Positions 25,100 to 35,005 are shown, counted from the stretch's first letter. The stretch: DNA of 64,000 nt from Haloplanus sp. XH21 (GCF_023276355.1 NZ_JALLPL010000003.1:1-64000); one strand, 5' to 3'. Notes: generated from the sequence alone by a model not told the origin. Made by a program: numbers and translations.

Positions 25100-25128
25100 G
25101 GCGGATTCCCACCCCTCGGGATTCCGCC
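25100..25128. promoter_or_regulatory. 29-bp palindromic operator, copy 2 (cupredoxin/MCO divergent promoter)
   Basis: Arms GGCGGATTCCC and GGGATTCCGCC are separated by 7 nt. It lies 36 nt upstream of the cupredoxin start and 42 nt upstream of the oxidase start, overlapping the expected core-promoter zone for both. It matches the site at 24403. Confidence 0.7.
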
Positions 25129-25169
25129 ATCGGTTGACTATCGCTGCTCTCGAAATTCTACCCATAGCA

Positions 25170-26993
25170 ATGAGTGATCGCCTCGGAACGTCCGGAACTG
25201 GCATCTCACGGCGAGAATTCATCGCAACGGCGGGCAGTGCTGGCGCGGTGAGTCTCGCGGGGTGTGCAGCCTCGACCGGTAGCACAGAGACTCCGGTCCC
25301 AGCCACCCCCACTGCCCATTCGTCGCCCGACCTGGAAAAGTGGGTCGAGGAAGTCCCTCGGCCAGGTGTCGTGGAACCGGTCGGGACGAAGGACGGGAGC
25401 CCGTATTACGAGGTGGAAATGCGCGAGGTTGAGCAGGAAATCCATCCTGATATTCCCCCGACGACCGTCTGGGGATACGATGGCCAGTACCCAGGGCCGA
25501 CGATCGAGGTTCGGCAGGGTGACCCAGTATACGTGCGCTGGAAGAACAAGCTGCCGGACGAGCATCTCCTGCCGGTCGATACGACCATACACAGCAGCAC
25601 GATTCCCTACGACAGTACCGGCGTGCGGGTCGTGACTCACCTCCACGGCGGGAACGTCGAGCACACGAGCGACGGCAAGCCGAAGGCGTGGTTCACGCGG
25701 AACTTCGAGCACACCGGCCCGAAGTTCGAGAAGAAGGACTACTACTACGTCAACGACCAGCCCCCGGCCACGCTCTGGTATCACGACCACTCGCTCGGCA
25801 TCACTCGACTGAACGTCTACGCCGGTCTCGCCGGACTCTACCTCCTCCGGAACGATCACGAGGAGTCTCTCGGTCTGCCGTCGGGCGAGTACGAGATTTC
25901 ACTGGTGCTCCAGGACCGCAGCTTCAACGAGGACGGTTCGTTGTTCTACCCGACCGCCGTCTCCGGCACGGACGGCGACTCGCCGAATCCCGACCCGAGC
26001 ATCGTTCCGCAGTTCTTCGGCGACACGTCCGTCGTCAACGGGAAGGCCTGGCCGCGGCTTTCGGTCGACCCCCGGAAGTACCGATTCCGGATCCTCAACG
26101 GTTCGAACTGCCGGTTCTATAACCTCAAGCTGTTCGAGTACGACGAGTCGGACGGAACGACCGGCACGGGCGGGCCACCGTTCACCCTCGTCGGCAACGA
26201 CGGTGGCCTCCTGGCCTCACCGGTCACGATCGAGGAGCGACTGGAGATCGGCACGGGCAAGCGTGCCGACGTCGTCGTTGACTTCTCGGACTACGCCGGA
26301 CAGACGCTCCTGTTGCACAACGACGCCGCGGCGCCCTACCGTGGACCGAACATCAATACCGGGGGTCAACAGCCGCTGCCGGAAGTGATGCTCATCGACG
26401 TCGCAGCCGGTGATATCGACGACCCTAGCCAGGTTCCGAATACGCTGACGGACGTGCCCGACATCCCCGTCGACTCGGTTACCGAGGAACGGTATCTCCC
26501 ATTGACCATGAGTACCGACGACTACGGACGACGATTGCACCTCCTGGGTTCGGATGCGGAGTCCTTGCCCCACAGGCTGTACGACCCAGCTACCGAGGAG
26601 CCCATCCTTAACGACACGGAAATCTGGAGCTTCGCGAATCAGACAGGCACGTCCCACCCGATGCATCTGCACCTCGTGCACTTCCAGGTGCTCGGGCGAC
26701 AGCCGTTCAGTGAGTACGACCCCGAAGCGGAGACGATCGATGTCGAGGCCCTCGAATCCCCCGCATCGGAAGAAACTGGCTGGAATGATGTCGTCACGGC
26801 GAACCCGGGAGAGGTAACCCACGTGCTCGTGCACTTCGGCGAGTTTGAGGGCCTATTCAACGACCAGATCGGCTGGTATATGTGGCATTGCCATATGCTC
26901 GAACACGAGGACCACGACATGATGCGGCCCTTTAGAGTACTGCCGAGTGCTGACGAGGATATACGTGAACGACCTCATCATTCGGTGGACTAG
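25170..26993 (+). CDS. Multicopper oxidase (laccase/CotA-like), Tat lipoprotein
   Basis: 607 residues from ATG 25170, just before the Tat motif ISRREFIATAGSAGAVSLAGC; the longer frame from 25134 is less likely. The four copper motifs are present: VVTHLHGGNVEH, LWYHDHSLGITRLNVYAG, HPMHLHLVHFQVLG, and IGWYMWHCHMLEHEDHDMM with the type 1 Cys and Met. It oxidises phenolics, bilirubin-like compounds or Cu(I) with O2 reduced to water. It resembles the haloarchaeal laccase LccA type. Shares its promoter region with the cupredoxin gene. Confidence 0.95.
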   Translation: MSDRLGTSGTGISRREFIATAGSAGAVSLAGCAASTGSTETPVPATPTAHSSPDLEKWVEEVPRPGVVEPVGTKDGSPYYEVEMREVEQEIHPDIPPTTVWGYDGQYPGPTIEVRQGDPVYVRWKNKLPDEHLLPVDTTIHSSTIPYDSTGVRVVTHLHGGNVEHTSDGKPKAWFTRNFEHTGPKFEKKDYYYVNDQPPATLWYHDHSLGITRLNVYAGLAGLYLLRNDHEESLGLPSGEYEISLVLQDRSFNEDGSLFYPTAVSGTDGDSPNPDPSIVPQFFGDTSVVNGKAWPRLSVDPRKYRFRILNGSNCRFYNLKLFEYDESDGTTGTGGPPFTLVGNDGGLLASPVTIEERLEIGTGKRADVVVDFSDYAGQTLLLHNDAAAPYRGPNINTGGQQPLPEVMLIDVAAGDIDDPSQVPNTLTDVPDIPVDSVTEERYLPLTMSTDDYGRRLHLLGSDAESLPHRLYDPATEEPILNDTEIWSFANQTGTSHPMHLHLVHFQVLGRQPFSEYDPEAETIDVEALESPASEETGWNDVVTANPGEVTHVLVHFGEFEGLFNDQIGWYMWHCHMLEHEDHDMMRPFRVLPSADEDIRERPHHSVD

Positions 26994-27109
26994 GTACGAA
27001 CCGAGTCGGACAGCAGTCCCAGTTGAGGCACCCCTATGTGGATTATCAGGGCAATACAATTCCGACTGAATCAGTCAGGTAGAAGTTGCTCCTCGGCCAA
27101 GATTCGATA

Positions 27110-28273
27110 ATGGTTCCGGAACGGTCCCGGCTTCGTGGTTCACGTCGGCCATTTTCAGTTCTGTTCTGCGCTCTCGTCGGACTTACGCAGGTGCCCATCG
27201 TATCCGCCCATGGGTCGACGGCGACTGGTGGGCTCTCTCAGGGGCATGGCATCGTTCTCGCCATCGTGGGCGTCGGTTTGCTCGGCGGAGCCAGCGTGCT
27301 CAAACGAACGAACCGCATCTCGCCAACAGTCGCCCTCTATGGTGTATTCTTGGGCATCACCGCGACTGCCCTCGGTGCCGTCCTCTTCGAGGGGTTGTCA
27401 CCGGATCCCACGTACACGGCGCGTTCGATGCCGTTTCCGCGATCGTGGTATCCCCTCATATCGGTCACAACTGGGTTCCTGATCATGCTGGTGAGTGTAG
27501 TCGTCGGCTGGCTTCGCTGGCCGACCCGGCCACGGTACACCTACCTCGGCATCCTCATGGGGTTGTGGATCACGTACCCCTACCTCATCCCAGGGCCAGC
27601 AAGCGACTCGCATCCACTCGGCTATGCGATCGTCTTGGGAACGCCAGTCCTCGTCGGCTACGTCGTCTGGACGGACGCTGGAAGCGTCCTACGCAGGATT
27701 CTGCAAGATCCGGTTGTCCGGCGGTTCGGTATCGGTGTGGGAGTCGTCATGGCGTTGTTCTTCGTCTCCGTCACCGGCTATCTCTCGTTCTTCCCGGAAG
27801 AGGGGCTCCCCCACGAGCGGGTGGTCGTCGTCATTCCTACGATTTACCAGCTCGTGACGTGGCCCGTTCTCGAAGTCTATCTCCCACATATCCCCCTGTT
27901 CGTCGCGATATCACCCGCGCAACTCATCGTCGTCGGAATGCTGAGCACGCTCATCGGATTGAATGCGGCGCTCATCGCCCGCCACTGGCGGGTCGAAGAA
28001 CGGGCCGGGCTGACGGAGGGCACTGCGGGAAGTGCTGCGATTGTGGGGTCGTGTACCTGTGGCTGCTGTGGGCCACTCGTCGCTAAAATCGCGGTACTGG
28101 CGGCGGGGCCATCGATTGCCGCGCCGCTGTACTGGGTGTTTGTCGACTCCGCCTCCCCGGTCAGTACCCTATTCGTCATCGGGAGTGTCGTTCTGTTCGC
28201 AGGGAGCCTGATTTATTCCGTCGAATCCGCACAAGAGGCCGGACAATCCGCGTCGATCGCTCCAGCCGATTAA
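27110..28273 (+). CDS. Polytopic membrane protein of copper cluster
   Basis: 387 residues from ATG 27110 (27086 is possible). A signal or first helix is FSVLFCALVGLTQVPIVSAHG, followed by about nine more helices. The notable segment GSCTCGCCGPLVAKIAVLAAG, with three clustered cysteines, sits at the start of a late helix and could bind a metal or heme-like ligand. Family not recognised. It follows the multicopper oxidase by 116 nt in the same direction, so a role with it is plausible. Confidence 0.7.
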   Translation: MVPERSRLRGSRRPFSVLFCALVGLTQVPIVSAHGSTATGGLSQGHGIVLAIVGVGLLGGASVLKRTNRISPTVALYGVFLGITATALGAVLFEGLSPDPTYTARSMPFPRSWYPLISVTTGFLIMLVSVVVGWLRWPTRPRYTYLGILMGLWITYPYLIPGPASDSHPLGYAIVLGTPVLVGYVVWTDAGSVLRRILQDPVVRRFGIGVGVVMALFFVSVTGYLSFFPEEGLPHERVVVVIPTIYQLVTWPVLEVYLPHIPLFVAISPAQLIVVGMLSTLIGLNAALIARHWRVEERAGLTEGTAGSAAIVGSCTCGCCGPLVAKIAVLAAGPSIAAPLYWVFVDSASPVSTLFVIGSVVLFAGSLIYSVESAQEAGQSASIAPAD

Positions 28274-28420
28274 CTCCGGCACCAACTGAATCCCCTCTCC
28301 GACGGTCGACAACGAGGATCTGTGAACTGCCGCTGACGTCCGTCCCGAAACAGCGGCGAGTCGTGAAGCGGGATGGTACGAGTGGAAACCTATACGCCTC
28401 TCCCCCACAGGAGTTCGTAT

Positions 28421-28816
28421 ATGGCGAATTCCGGTCCGTCCACGTTCATGCTGGGCATCGTGCTCGGAATCGTACTCGTCGTCTTGGGTGTCGGTGCCTA
28501 CGTGCTTTCTGACTTTGCGAGTATTACGGCGCTCATTCCTGCCATCTTCGGGGTTGTCATCGCTATCTTGGGCGTCGTGGGTCGCCAGCAGCCGGCTCGG
28601 CAACGGCTGGCTGCCTACGGGATTGGTGTCCTGGCGGTGCTCGGCGTGCTGGGGTCGATGCGGGGGATTCCAGCGATTCTTGCGTTGCTGACCGGCGAGG
28701 CAGTCGACTCCGTTATCGCGACCGTTTCACAGGGCGCGATGATCGTCATCTGCCTCGTCCTCCTCGCCGCTGTGATCCAGTTCGTCCGCGAGACGCGTGC
28801 ATCGACGAATCCGTGA
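28421..28816 (+). CDS. Small membrane protein, four helices
   Basis: 131 residues from ATG 28421 (MANSGPSTFMLGIVLGIVLV); the longer frame from 28373 adds a non-hydrophobic tail. Helices: LGIVLGIVLVVLGVGAYVLS, ALIPAIFGVVIAILGVVG, LAAYGIGVLAVLGVLGSM and QGAMIVICLVLLAAVIQFV. Resembles common haloarchaeal small membrane proteins of unknown role. Stands alone 147 nt after the copper-cluster membrane protein. Confidence 0.7.
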   Translation: MANSGPSTFMLGIVLGIVLVVLGVGAYVLSDFASITALIPAIFGVVIAILGVVGRQQPARQRLAAYGIGVLAVLGVLGSMRGIPAILALLTGEAVDSVIATVSQGAMIVICLVLLAAVIQFVRETRASTNP

Positions 28817-29093
28817 CCAATCATCTCATCGGCGACATTCTTCCAGGAGATGCGAATCCATTCCAAGCATTCCGGCGGAGATGTAGTGCTGCCTGAGTTG
28901 GGCCTGCTGTTACCTCGAGTACTTTGAGAAACCCCCTATTCGATAGTCAATGCCTCGATAGAGGCTGAAGACACGTATTGATGAATCTCGCTAATAGGCA
29001 GAGACAGAGACCGTCACGACTCTGAACTGGGCTGTAGTACCCGTCCTGGTCCGGGACGCTTCGGACCCTTGAATACCCGTTCGACCGAACACG

Positions 29094-30029
29094 ATGAGTA
29101 TGGAAGTCTCGAGTATCGCAGTCGATGAGTCCGTCTCGACCGTCTTCCCCCCCGAACAGCTGCGGGATGCCCTCACGGACATCGTCGACGTAGCGATCCT
29201 CGATGCTGGTGCCGACTCGCTCGAACCGTACGACGGTGTCGTCACGATGGCCTATCACGAGAGCTACCTCGAGGGGGTCGACTGGATACACTCGATTCAG
29301 GCTGGTGTCGACCGATTTTCTTTCGAGGAATTGCGCGAGCACGGAGTGCTCCTCACGAACAGCAGCGGCATCCACGGTCCGGCGGTCGGCGAGACCGTCG
29401 CGGGATACATGCTTTCGTTCGCACGTCGACTGCTGCCAGCCGTGAAATCGCAGACTCAGCGGGAGTGGTCGCCTCCCGCATGGGACGACGCCTATACGCT
29501 GGCAGACGAGCGATGTTGCATCGTCGGGTTAGGGACGCTCGGACGGGGAATCGTGGACCGGGCGACCGCGCTCGGACTCGACGTCGTCGGCGTCCGTCGC
29601 TCGGGTGACTTGCTCGACGGGGTTCGAACAGTCTACACACCGGACGACCTCCATACGGCGATCCGGGATGCGAAGTTTGTCGTGCTCGCGATACCGCTCG
29701 TCGACGAGACTCGCCATCTCATGTCCACCGAGGAATTCGCCGCGATGCGTGACGATGCGATTCTGATCAACGTCGCGCGTGGCCCTGTCGTCGACCAGGC
29801 GGCTCTCGTCGACGCCCTCGAAGCTGGGGCGCTCGGTGGGGCTGCACTCGACGTCTTCGAGGCGGAACCGCTGCCCGAGGAGTCCCCCCTTTGGGAGTTC
29901 GAGGAGGTTCTCATCACTCCCCACTGCGCAGGATTCACTGAGGACTACTATCGGAACGTCGCGGATCTCGTCCGGGAGAACATCGCCCACATCGACGCCG
30001 GCGAGGAACTCGTCAATCGGATCGTGTAG
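29094..30029 (+). CDS. D-2-hydroxyacid dehydrogenase
   Basis: 311 residues; ATG 29094 is used, and a second ATG at 29100 is equally possible. The NAD-binding loop is CCIVGLGTLGRGIVDRATALG. Catalytic residues appear as Arg in ILINVARGPVVDQAALVDAL, Glu in DVFEAEPLPEESPLW and His in LITPHCAGFTEDYY. It reduces a 2-oxoacid or oxidises the D-hydroxyacid with NAD(H); substrate unknown. No partner gene is evident. Confidence 0.93.
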   Translation: MSMEVSSIAVDESVSTVFPPEQLRDALTDIVDVAILDAGADSLEPYDGVVTMAYHESYLEGVDWIHSIQAGVDRFSFEELREHGVLLTNSSGIHGPAVGETVAGYMLSFARRLLPAVKSQTQREWSPPAWDDAYTLADERCCIVGLGTLGRGIVDRATALGLDVVGVRRSGDLLDGVRTVYTPDDLHTAIRDAKFVVLAIPLVDETRHLMSTEEFAAMRDDAILINVARGPVVDQAALVDALEAGALGGAALDVFEAEPLPEESPLWEFEEVLITPHCAGFTEDYYRNVADLVRENIAHIDAGEELVNRIV

Positions 30030-30090
30030 CCGAGTGGCTTGGGATTACGCGGATCGCATAGATCGAACAGAGGCACACGATAGACTTCCA

Positions 30091-30525
30091 CTATAGCTGT
30101 TCAGTGATATGCTCCTTGAGCAGCGTCCGGTGACAGCGTTTCTTGTCGGTGTTCTCGAAACAGACGAAGACAAGGTGTTCGTCGTCACGAAGCCGATCCG
30201 TGAGCTCAGCAACTGCCTCCTGAGCATCCGGTGCTTCGGTGAGATGTGTTCGGTACCGGTCCTCGAATCCGACCTCGTCCCAGGCAGCATTATGGGCGCC
30301 TTCGTCACACATCCCCTGCATTTTGAAATCCTCGTGGCGCTGTTTGAACTCGTCCAGGAGGTCTGGCGGTGGACCGAGTGCCGGGTAGTTCTCGTCGATC
30401 GTCGTTCTGAACCAGCCAGTAGGCCGTCGTACCACACCCACGAGCGTAGCCTCCGGGGAGATGTCTACGAGATCATGCTGTAGCGCTGCGACGTACGTGT
30501 CCTCGAGGAGGTCAGAGGTGGTCAC
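30091..30525 (-). CDS. DUF488 family protein
   Basis: 144 residues. The C-terminal HLVFVCFENTDKKRCHRTLLKEHI is the family's conserved C...CHR.LL segment. The N-terminal half is VVRRPTGWFRTTIDENYPAL..PDLLDEFKQRHEDFKMQGM. DUF488 proteins are small single-domain proteins without an established activity. Convergent with the dehydrogenase gene, separated by 61 nt. Confidence 0.75.
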   Translation of the reverse strand: MTTSDLLEDTYVAALQHDLVDISPEATLVGVVRRPTGWFRTTIDENYPALGPPPDLLDEFKQRHEDFKMQGMCDEGAHNAAWDEVGFEDRYRTHLTEAPDAQEAVAELTDRLRDDEHLVFVCFENTDKKRCHRTLLKEHITEQL

Positions 30526-30815
30526 GATCTCTGTCTTTGCCGTTCGGCGCCCAGCGTAGTCAACCTCCCGGTGGATGTCTATGGCCCCTGCCCGCTGGGG
30601 GGTTTTGTGATCGTTCGCAGAGCGAGAATATGGCTGGGCTATGCTGTCGAGACTGTCCAGCGGGTAGGACGACCGACATCGATTCGGTTAGCGGATTGAC
30701 GCATTACTGCCGGAGTACGGTCCAAATAGAAACTGCACGTCCAACAGGTATCGAATCAACGGCTGTTTGTCGATATCGAAAGCTATAGTCCGATTTGTGA
30801 GCAAGAGCTAGGGGA

Positions 30816-31139
30816 ATGTCGTGGATCTTGCTCTTTGTAGCTGGCCTGTTCGAGATCGCTTGGGCAATTGGCTTAGAGTATTCTGACGGCCTCTCAGAAC
30901 CAATCCCGACAGCGGGTACAGTCATCGCGCTCATCATCAGCATGGTGTTACTCGCGAAAGCGATACAAAACCTGCCGATCGGAACCGCGTATGCTGTCTG
31001 GACGGGGATCGGCGCAGTTGGCACTGCCACGCTCGGCATCGTCTTATTCGACGAACCGGCGACGAGTGCCCGTCTCCTCTTCATCTCCGTGATCGTCTTC
31101 GGGATCGTTGGCCTCCACTTCGTCTCTGGAGGCCATTAA
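30816..31139 (+). CDS. SMR-family exporter (SugE/Gdx or EmrE-like)
   Basis: 107 residues with four helices, the standard SMR length. The essential membrane Glu is in helix 1 (AGLFEIAWAIGLEYSDGL). The conserved PIGTAYAVWTGIGAVGTATL GIVLFDEP signature is clear. SugE/Gdx members export guanidinium, EmrE members export quaternary cations, both in exchange for protons as dimers. The AIGLEYSDG start leans towards the Gdx side, but this is not decisive. Confidence 0.9.
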   Translation: MSWILLFVAGLFEIAWAIGLEYSDGLSEPIPTAGTVIALIISMVLLAKAIQNLPIGTAYAVWTGIGAVGTATLGIVLFDEPATSARLLFISVIVFGIVGLHFVSGGH

Positions 31140-31167
31140 CGACGACTCACCGAACGGAGTCCGGCGG

Positions 31168-31632
31168 TTACCAGCCGTACTCCTGGTGGACCTGGCGACC
31201 TTCTTCGTTCAACAGTGGTCCGACCACATCGCTGACGCCATCCAGAATTTCCGCGCACCGAACTGTTGGCTCGCTCCCGGTGAACGCCGCGATTTCATCA
31301 CTCCCGACACTGTAGACGACGCGGCCGAACCCAGCTGTCGCCATCCCACCAGCACACATCGGACACGGCTCGGTGCTCGTATACATGACCATTGCAGCGC
31401 GCTCATCAGCGTCGTACTCTCGGCACGCACGGTACGCGAGATGGAGTTCGGGATGGCGTCGGATATCATCCTCCGTAATCTCGCGGTTCGAATCGTTCAT
31501 GATGACAGTATCGTCGCGGACGAGCACGGAGCCAAACGGTTTGTCGCCACGAACGGTAGCCTCGCGCGCTAGCTCGAAGGTCTCGCGCATATGTGCGTCG
31601 TGATCAAAATCGTCGAAATTGGGAGTTGCCAT
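31168..31632 (-). CDS. Nucleoside/CMP-type deaminase
   Basis: 154 residues of the zinc-dependent cytidine/guanine deaminase-like fold. FGSVLVRDDTVIMNDSN is followed by RRHPELHLAYRACREY, where HPE gives the first zinc ligand and the proton-shuttle Glu, and by STEPCPMCAGGMATAGFGRVVY with the two zinc Cys. Such enzymes deaminate guanine, cytosine or related bases; the exact substrate is not evident. Convergent with the SMR gene (28 nt). Confidence 0.9.
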   Translation of the reverse strand: MATPNFDDFDHDAHMRETFELAREATVRGDKPFGSVLVRDDTVIMNDSNREITEDDIRRHPELHLAYRACREYDADERAAMVMYTSTEPCPMCAGGMATAGFGRVVYSVGSDEIAAFTGSEPTVRCAEILDGVSDVVGPLLNEEGRQVHQEYGW

Positions 31633-31861
31633 AGCTGTATGGTAGTCTCTCTGGGTGAAGTACTTGGTTGGAACGGCGACTCAGGCTTCGTTTGGCCTGT
31701 GACGGTCCCTGTCGGTTGGTCTATCCTTCGGGAGGTGATGACGGTGATTTTTCACCCCGCTGCCAGCCTCCCCTCTGACCTCCAGTATTCCAGATGTAGA
31801 GTGGTTAAGAGTCTGCAACGCGGACTTACCTACCGAGGAATGATTCTAAGTGACGGATAGA

Positions 31862-32800
31862 ATGAAGGCTGTTCGCATGCACGAGTTCGGCTCACCGGAT
31901 GTCCTCAGATACGAGGATGCGCCCCGCCCGGATCCGGTTGATGATGACGTTCTCGTTCGGGTTCACGCAGCGGGTGTCAACCCAGTCGATTGGCGGATTC
32001 GTCAGGGAATGCAGATGGTGTCGATGCTGCCCGAGAATCCGTTCCCCATTATTCTCGGGATGGATGTTTCAGGCGTCGTTGAGGAGGTTGGCGCGTCAGT
32101 TACCGAATTTGAGTCGGGCGATGCAGTGTTCGGTGTCAATGGGTTCCCGGAGTTAGGCTCCTATGCGGAGTATTCGACTACACCTGCCGAACAACTTGCC
32201 CCGAAGCCAAAATCTCTCGATCACGAGGGGGCAGCTGGCGTGCCGGTCGTCACGCAGACCGCCTGGCAAGCGTTGTTCGAGTATGCTGATTGCACGGCCG
32301 ACCAGCGAGTTCTCATCCACGGCGCAGCCGGTGGTGTCGGACACATGGCCGTTCAGCTGGCGAAATGGAAGGGGGCCGACGTAATCGTCACGGCATCGGG
32401 ATACAGCGAAGACTATCTCCGGGAGTTAGGCGTCGACGAGTTCGTGAACTACCGCGAGGAGCGCTTCGAGTCAGTGATTGACGAGGTCGATATCGTGGTA
32501 GATACAGTCGGGGGTGAAGTCCCAGCACGCTCAGTCGACGTGCTCAAGGAAAATGGGGTGCTCGTTTCAGTCGTTGGACAACCATCGGGAGCGCTCACCA
32601 ACAACCACGACATCGATGTACAGGTGGTAAGTGGGCGGTCGAATTCCCCGTCGCTGCTAACCACCATTAGCGAACTGATTGACGCCGGGGAAGTACGCCC
32701 CACGATCAGTGCCGAATTCCCACTCGAAAATGCAGCTCAGGCACACGAAGTAGGTGAGACAGAACACGTACGAGGGAAACTGGTTCTCAGCGTAGCGTGA
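31862..32800 (+). CDS. Zinc-free MDR oxidoreductase (quinone oxidoreductase-like)
   Basis: 312 residues from ATG 31862 (MKAVRMHEFGSPDVL); GTG 31850 would add four residues. The GroES-like N-terminal fold is VRVHAAGVNPVDWRIRQGM..FPIILGMDVSGVVEEVG. The nucleotide-binding loop is VLIHGAAGGVGHMAVQLAKW. No catalytic zinc cysteines are present, so it belongs to the NADPH-dependent quinone/enone reductase branch. Single-gene unit. Confidence 0.92.
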   Translation: MKAVRMHEFGSPDVLRYEDAPRPDPVDDDVLVRVHAAGVNPVDWRIRQGMQMVSMLPENPFPIILGMDVSGVVEEVGASVTEFESGDAVFGVNGFPELGSYAEYSTTPAEQLAPKPKSLDHEGAAGVPVVTQTAWQALFEYADCTADQRVLIHGAAGGVGHMAVQLAKWKGADVIVTASGYSEDYLRELGVDEFVNYREERFESVIDEVDIVVDTVGGEVPARSVDVLKENGVLVSVVGQPSGALTNNHDIDVQVVSGRSNSPSLLTTISELIDAGEVRPTISAEFPLENAAQAHEVGETEHVRGKLVLSVA

Positions 32801-32970
32801 TTCGACGTGTCATACATTGAATTGGGATCTACAGCCAATATCGAGAGGATCTACCACTTCAATTTTTGTGACAATAATATTAGAACTAATCCTCCAACAC
32901 CGATCAACGTGACCATCGCCCTGTAGCGGATGACTTACGGGATGCACTTACCGAGAGAGTAATAGAACGG

Positions 32971-34137
32971 ATGGAATGGATACGGAAACTCCGGAACTCA
33001 CCAGCAGCAGCCGTGATTTTCGCGAGTACGCTCGTCGCTGTCATGGGTGTCTCACTCATCAGCCCAGTACTCCCAGCGGTACAGGAGGCGTGGAACATTT
33101 CGGAGGCACAGGCCAGCCTCTTGCTGTCGGCGTTCACGCTCCCCGGAATCTTTCTCACTCTCCCGATTGGACTGCTAACCGACCGCATCGGTCGGAAACC
33201 GATTTTGATCCCGGCGCTCGTCATCTTCGGACTCAGTGGCGGCGGCATCATCTTCATTTCCGATTTCACCCTGATCTTGGTCCTGCGAGCCATCCAAGGG
33301 GCGGCGAGTAGTGCGATTGCGATGCTCACGGTCACACTCCTCGGCGACCTCTATTCCGGTGAACAACGACGAGTGCTGATTGGGACCAACGCGGCGATTC
33401 TCGCGGTGGGTGCTGCTGGCTATCCGTTACTCGGCGGTGCGCTCGCGACAGTCGCTTGGTCGGCTCCCTTCGCGTGTTTCTTCCTCGCGTTACTCGTCGC
33501 TGTTCCCGGTATAACTCTGCTTGAGGAGCCACAACGTGAGGAGAACGGTGGGAATTCGAGCATCCGTGCATTCCTCACCGGGCCCACATCGATGACCCCC
33601 TTCGTCGTGCTCTATCTCGCAATCTTCGGTATCTTCGTCATCCTCTATGGCGCGCAACTCACTGCCGTTCCGTTCCTGCTCGCCAACGAATATCAGCTCT
33701 CTTCAGCGGGTATCGGCCTTCTCGTGGGATTACCCGCGGTTACGATGGGAGCGACAGCCATGCAGGGTGATCGCGTGCTTCGGTCGCTTACCAGTTTTCA
33801 ATCGATCGCACTGGGATTCATGAGTTACGGGGCCGGACTCGTCATCGTCGCCGCCGCGGACTCCATCCACGTGGTTGCTGTCGCACTCTTACTGTTCGGT
33901 CTTGGCCAGGGACTCGCTGAACCGATTACGGATACTGCACTCAACGAACGAGCACCAGAGGAATTTCGCGGAAGCATCATGAGTGTGCGAACTAGTGTAC
34001 TCCGACTTGGCACGACAGTCGGCCCGCCGCTTAGTGTCGGGGCTGCAGCACTGTTCGGCTATCGTCAAACCCTGTTAGTGTCTGGTGCCGCTGCCTTCTT
34101 GATCGGCGTAACGTGGTTTACGGTGAGACGTCAGTGA
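32971..34137 (+). CDS. MFS transporter (drug/proton antiporter type)
   Basis: 388 residues, about twelve helices. The motif A loop is GLLTDRIGRKPILIPALV after helix 2, typical of the major facilitator superfamily. The second-half loop is LGQGLAEPITDTALNERAPEEFRGSIMSVRTS. Length and motifs fit 12-TM proton-coupled exporters. Substrate unknown. Stands alone after the MDR gene. Confidence 0.92.
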   Translation: MEWIRKLRNSPAAAVIFASTLVAVMGVSLISPVLPAVQEAWNISEAQASLLLSAFTLPGIFLTLPIGLLTDRIGRKPILIPALVIFGLSGGGIIFISDFTLILVLRAIQGAASSAIAMLTVTLLGDLYSGEQRRVLIGTNAAILAVGAAGYPLLGGALATVAWSAPFACFFLALLVAVPGITLLEEPQREENGGNSSIRAFLTGPTSMTPFVVLYLAIFGIFVILYGAQLTAVPFLLANEYQLSSAGIGLLVGLPAVTMGATAMQGDRVLRSLTSFQSIALGFMSYGAGLVIVAAADSIHVVAVALLLFGLGQGLAEPITDTALNERAPEEFRGSIMSVRTSVLRLGTTVGPPLSVGAAALFGYRQTLLVSGAAAFLIGVTWFTVRRQ

Positions 34138-34176
34138 ACACTCAAAGTCAGCTAACAGATTGGAGATGGAATGTGT

Positions 34177-34914
34177 TCATTGGTGGGTATCCAGAATTCG
34201 ACGTACGGTGACCTCGGCAAGCTGTGTGAAACCCACTGTATCCGGCATAACATCGACAGCGATCCCATGCTTGTCGACAGCACGTTTTGTTGGTGCTCCT
34301 ATCGCTCCAACAATCGTCTCCTCTAGCTCGCGTTGGAGTGCAGCGACAGCGTCACGTTCAGTCGCAATTTGAACGAAGTGCTCTACCGTCTTTGGCGAGG
34401 TGAACAGTATACCGTCCAGCTTACCGTCTACCGCAAGTGAGACCGACTGTCCCGCAGTCTCCGGTCGTTCCAAGCGATATAAGGCTGTTTCGCTGACAAT
34501 TGCACCAGCTGCTTCCAGTCCTTCAACAAGTACTTCGCTGCCGTGTGCACTTCGAGCAAGTTCAACGGTTTGGCCCTCGACATCAGTAAATAACTCGTCG
34601 ACGAGTCCTGTGGAAGTGAACGTCGATGGAACGATATCGACTGAATAGCCCCGATTGCATAATGCGGTTGCAGTCTGATCCCCGACAGCACAAACAGTGG
34701 CTCCTCGTTGTTTCCATCCCGCTGTCGCAGCTAGATCGACACCGGTCTCGCTTGTGAAGATACAGTAATCCGCATGTTGGGGAACCTGACCGGTCGGTGT
34801 GATTGCCAGCATCGGATCTGGAATCGGGGATACATCGAGTGACTGGAGATACTCGACCGCCTCAACGATACGGCTGTCGTCGGGTCGGAGAACAGCCACC
34901 GTCGGCTGGGACAT
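34177..34914 (-). CDS. hemD: Uroporphyrinogen-III synthase-like protein
   Basis: 245 residues with the two-lobe HemD pattern: MSQPTVAVLRPDDSRIVEAV, YCIFTSETGVDLA, ATVCAVGDQTATALCNRGYS, VELARSAHGSEVLVEGLEAAG, GILFTSPKTVEHFVQIA and VGAIGAPTKRAVDKHGI. HemD cyclises hydroxymethylbilane in heme and corrinoid synthesis. A stand-alone HemD away from other hem genes suggests an extra or relocated copy. Divergent from the deoxyhypusine synthase gene. Confidence 0.85.
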   Translation of the reverse strand: MSQPTVAVLRPDDSRIVEAVEYLQSLDVSPIPDPMLAITPTGQVPQHADYCIFTSETGVDLAATAGWKQRGATVCAVGDQTATALCNRGYSVDIVPSTFTSTGLVDELFTDVEGQTVELARSAHGSEVLVEGLEAAGAIVSETALYRLERPETAGQSVSLAVDGKLDGILFTSPKTVEHFVQIATERDAVAALQRELEETIVGAIGAPTKRAVDKHGIAVDVMPDTVGFTQLAEVTVRRILDTHQ

Positions 34915-35005
34915 ATTGAACAGTTAGCCGATGCTGGACTTGTGTGTATCGAGAATCGGCGACCAGTCTCGAACGATTCAAACCGGCATCCTGCTAATTG
35001 CCGGT

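Noticed and set aside
30537-30788. 83-codon plus-strand frame with many cysteines
   Set aside because: Cysteine spacing does not form a zinc site and the frame has no coding signature.
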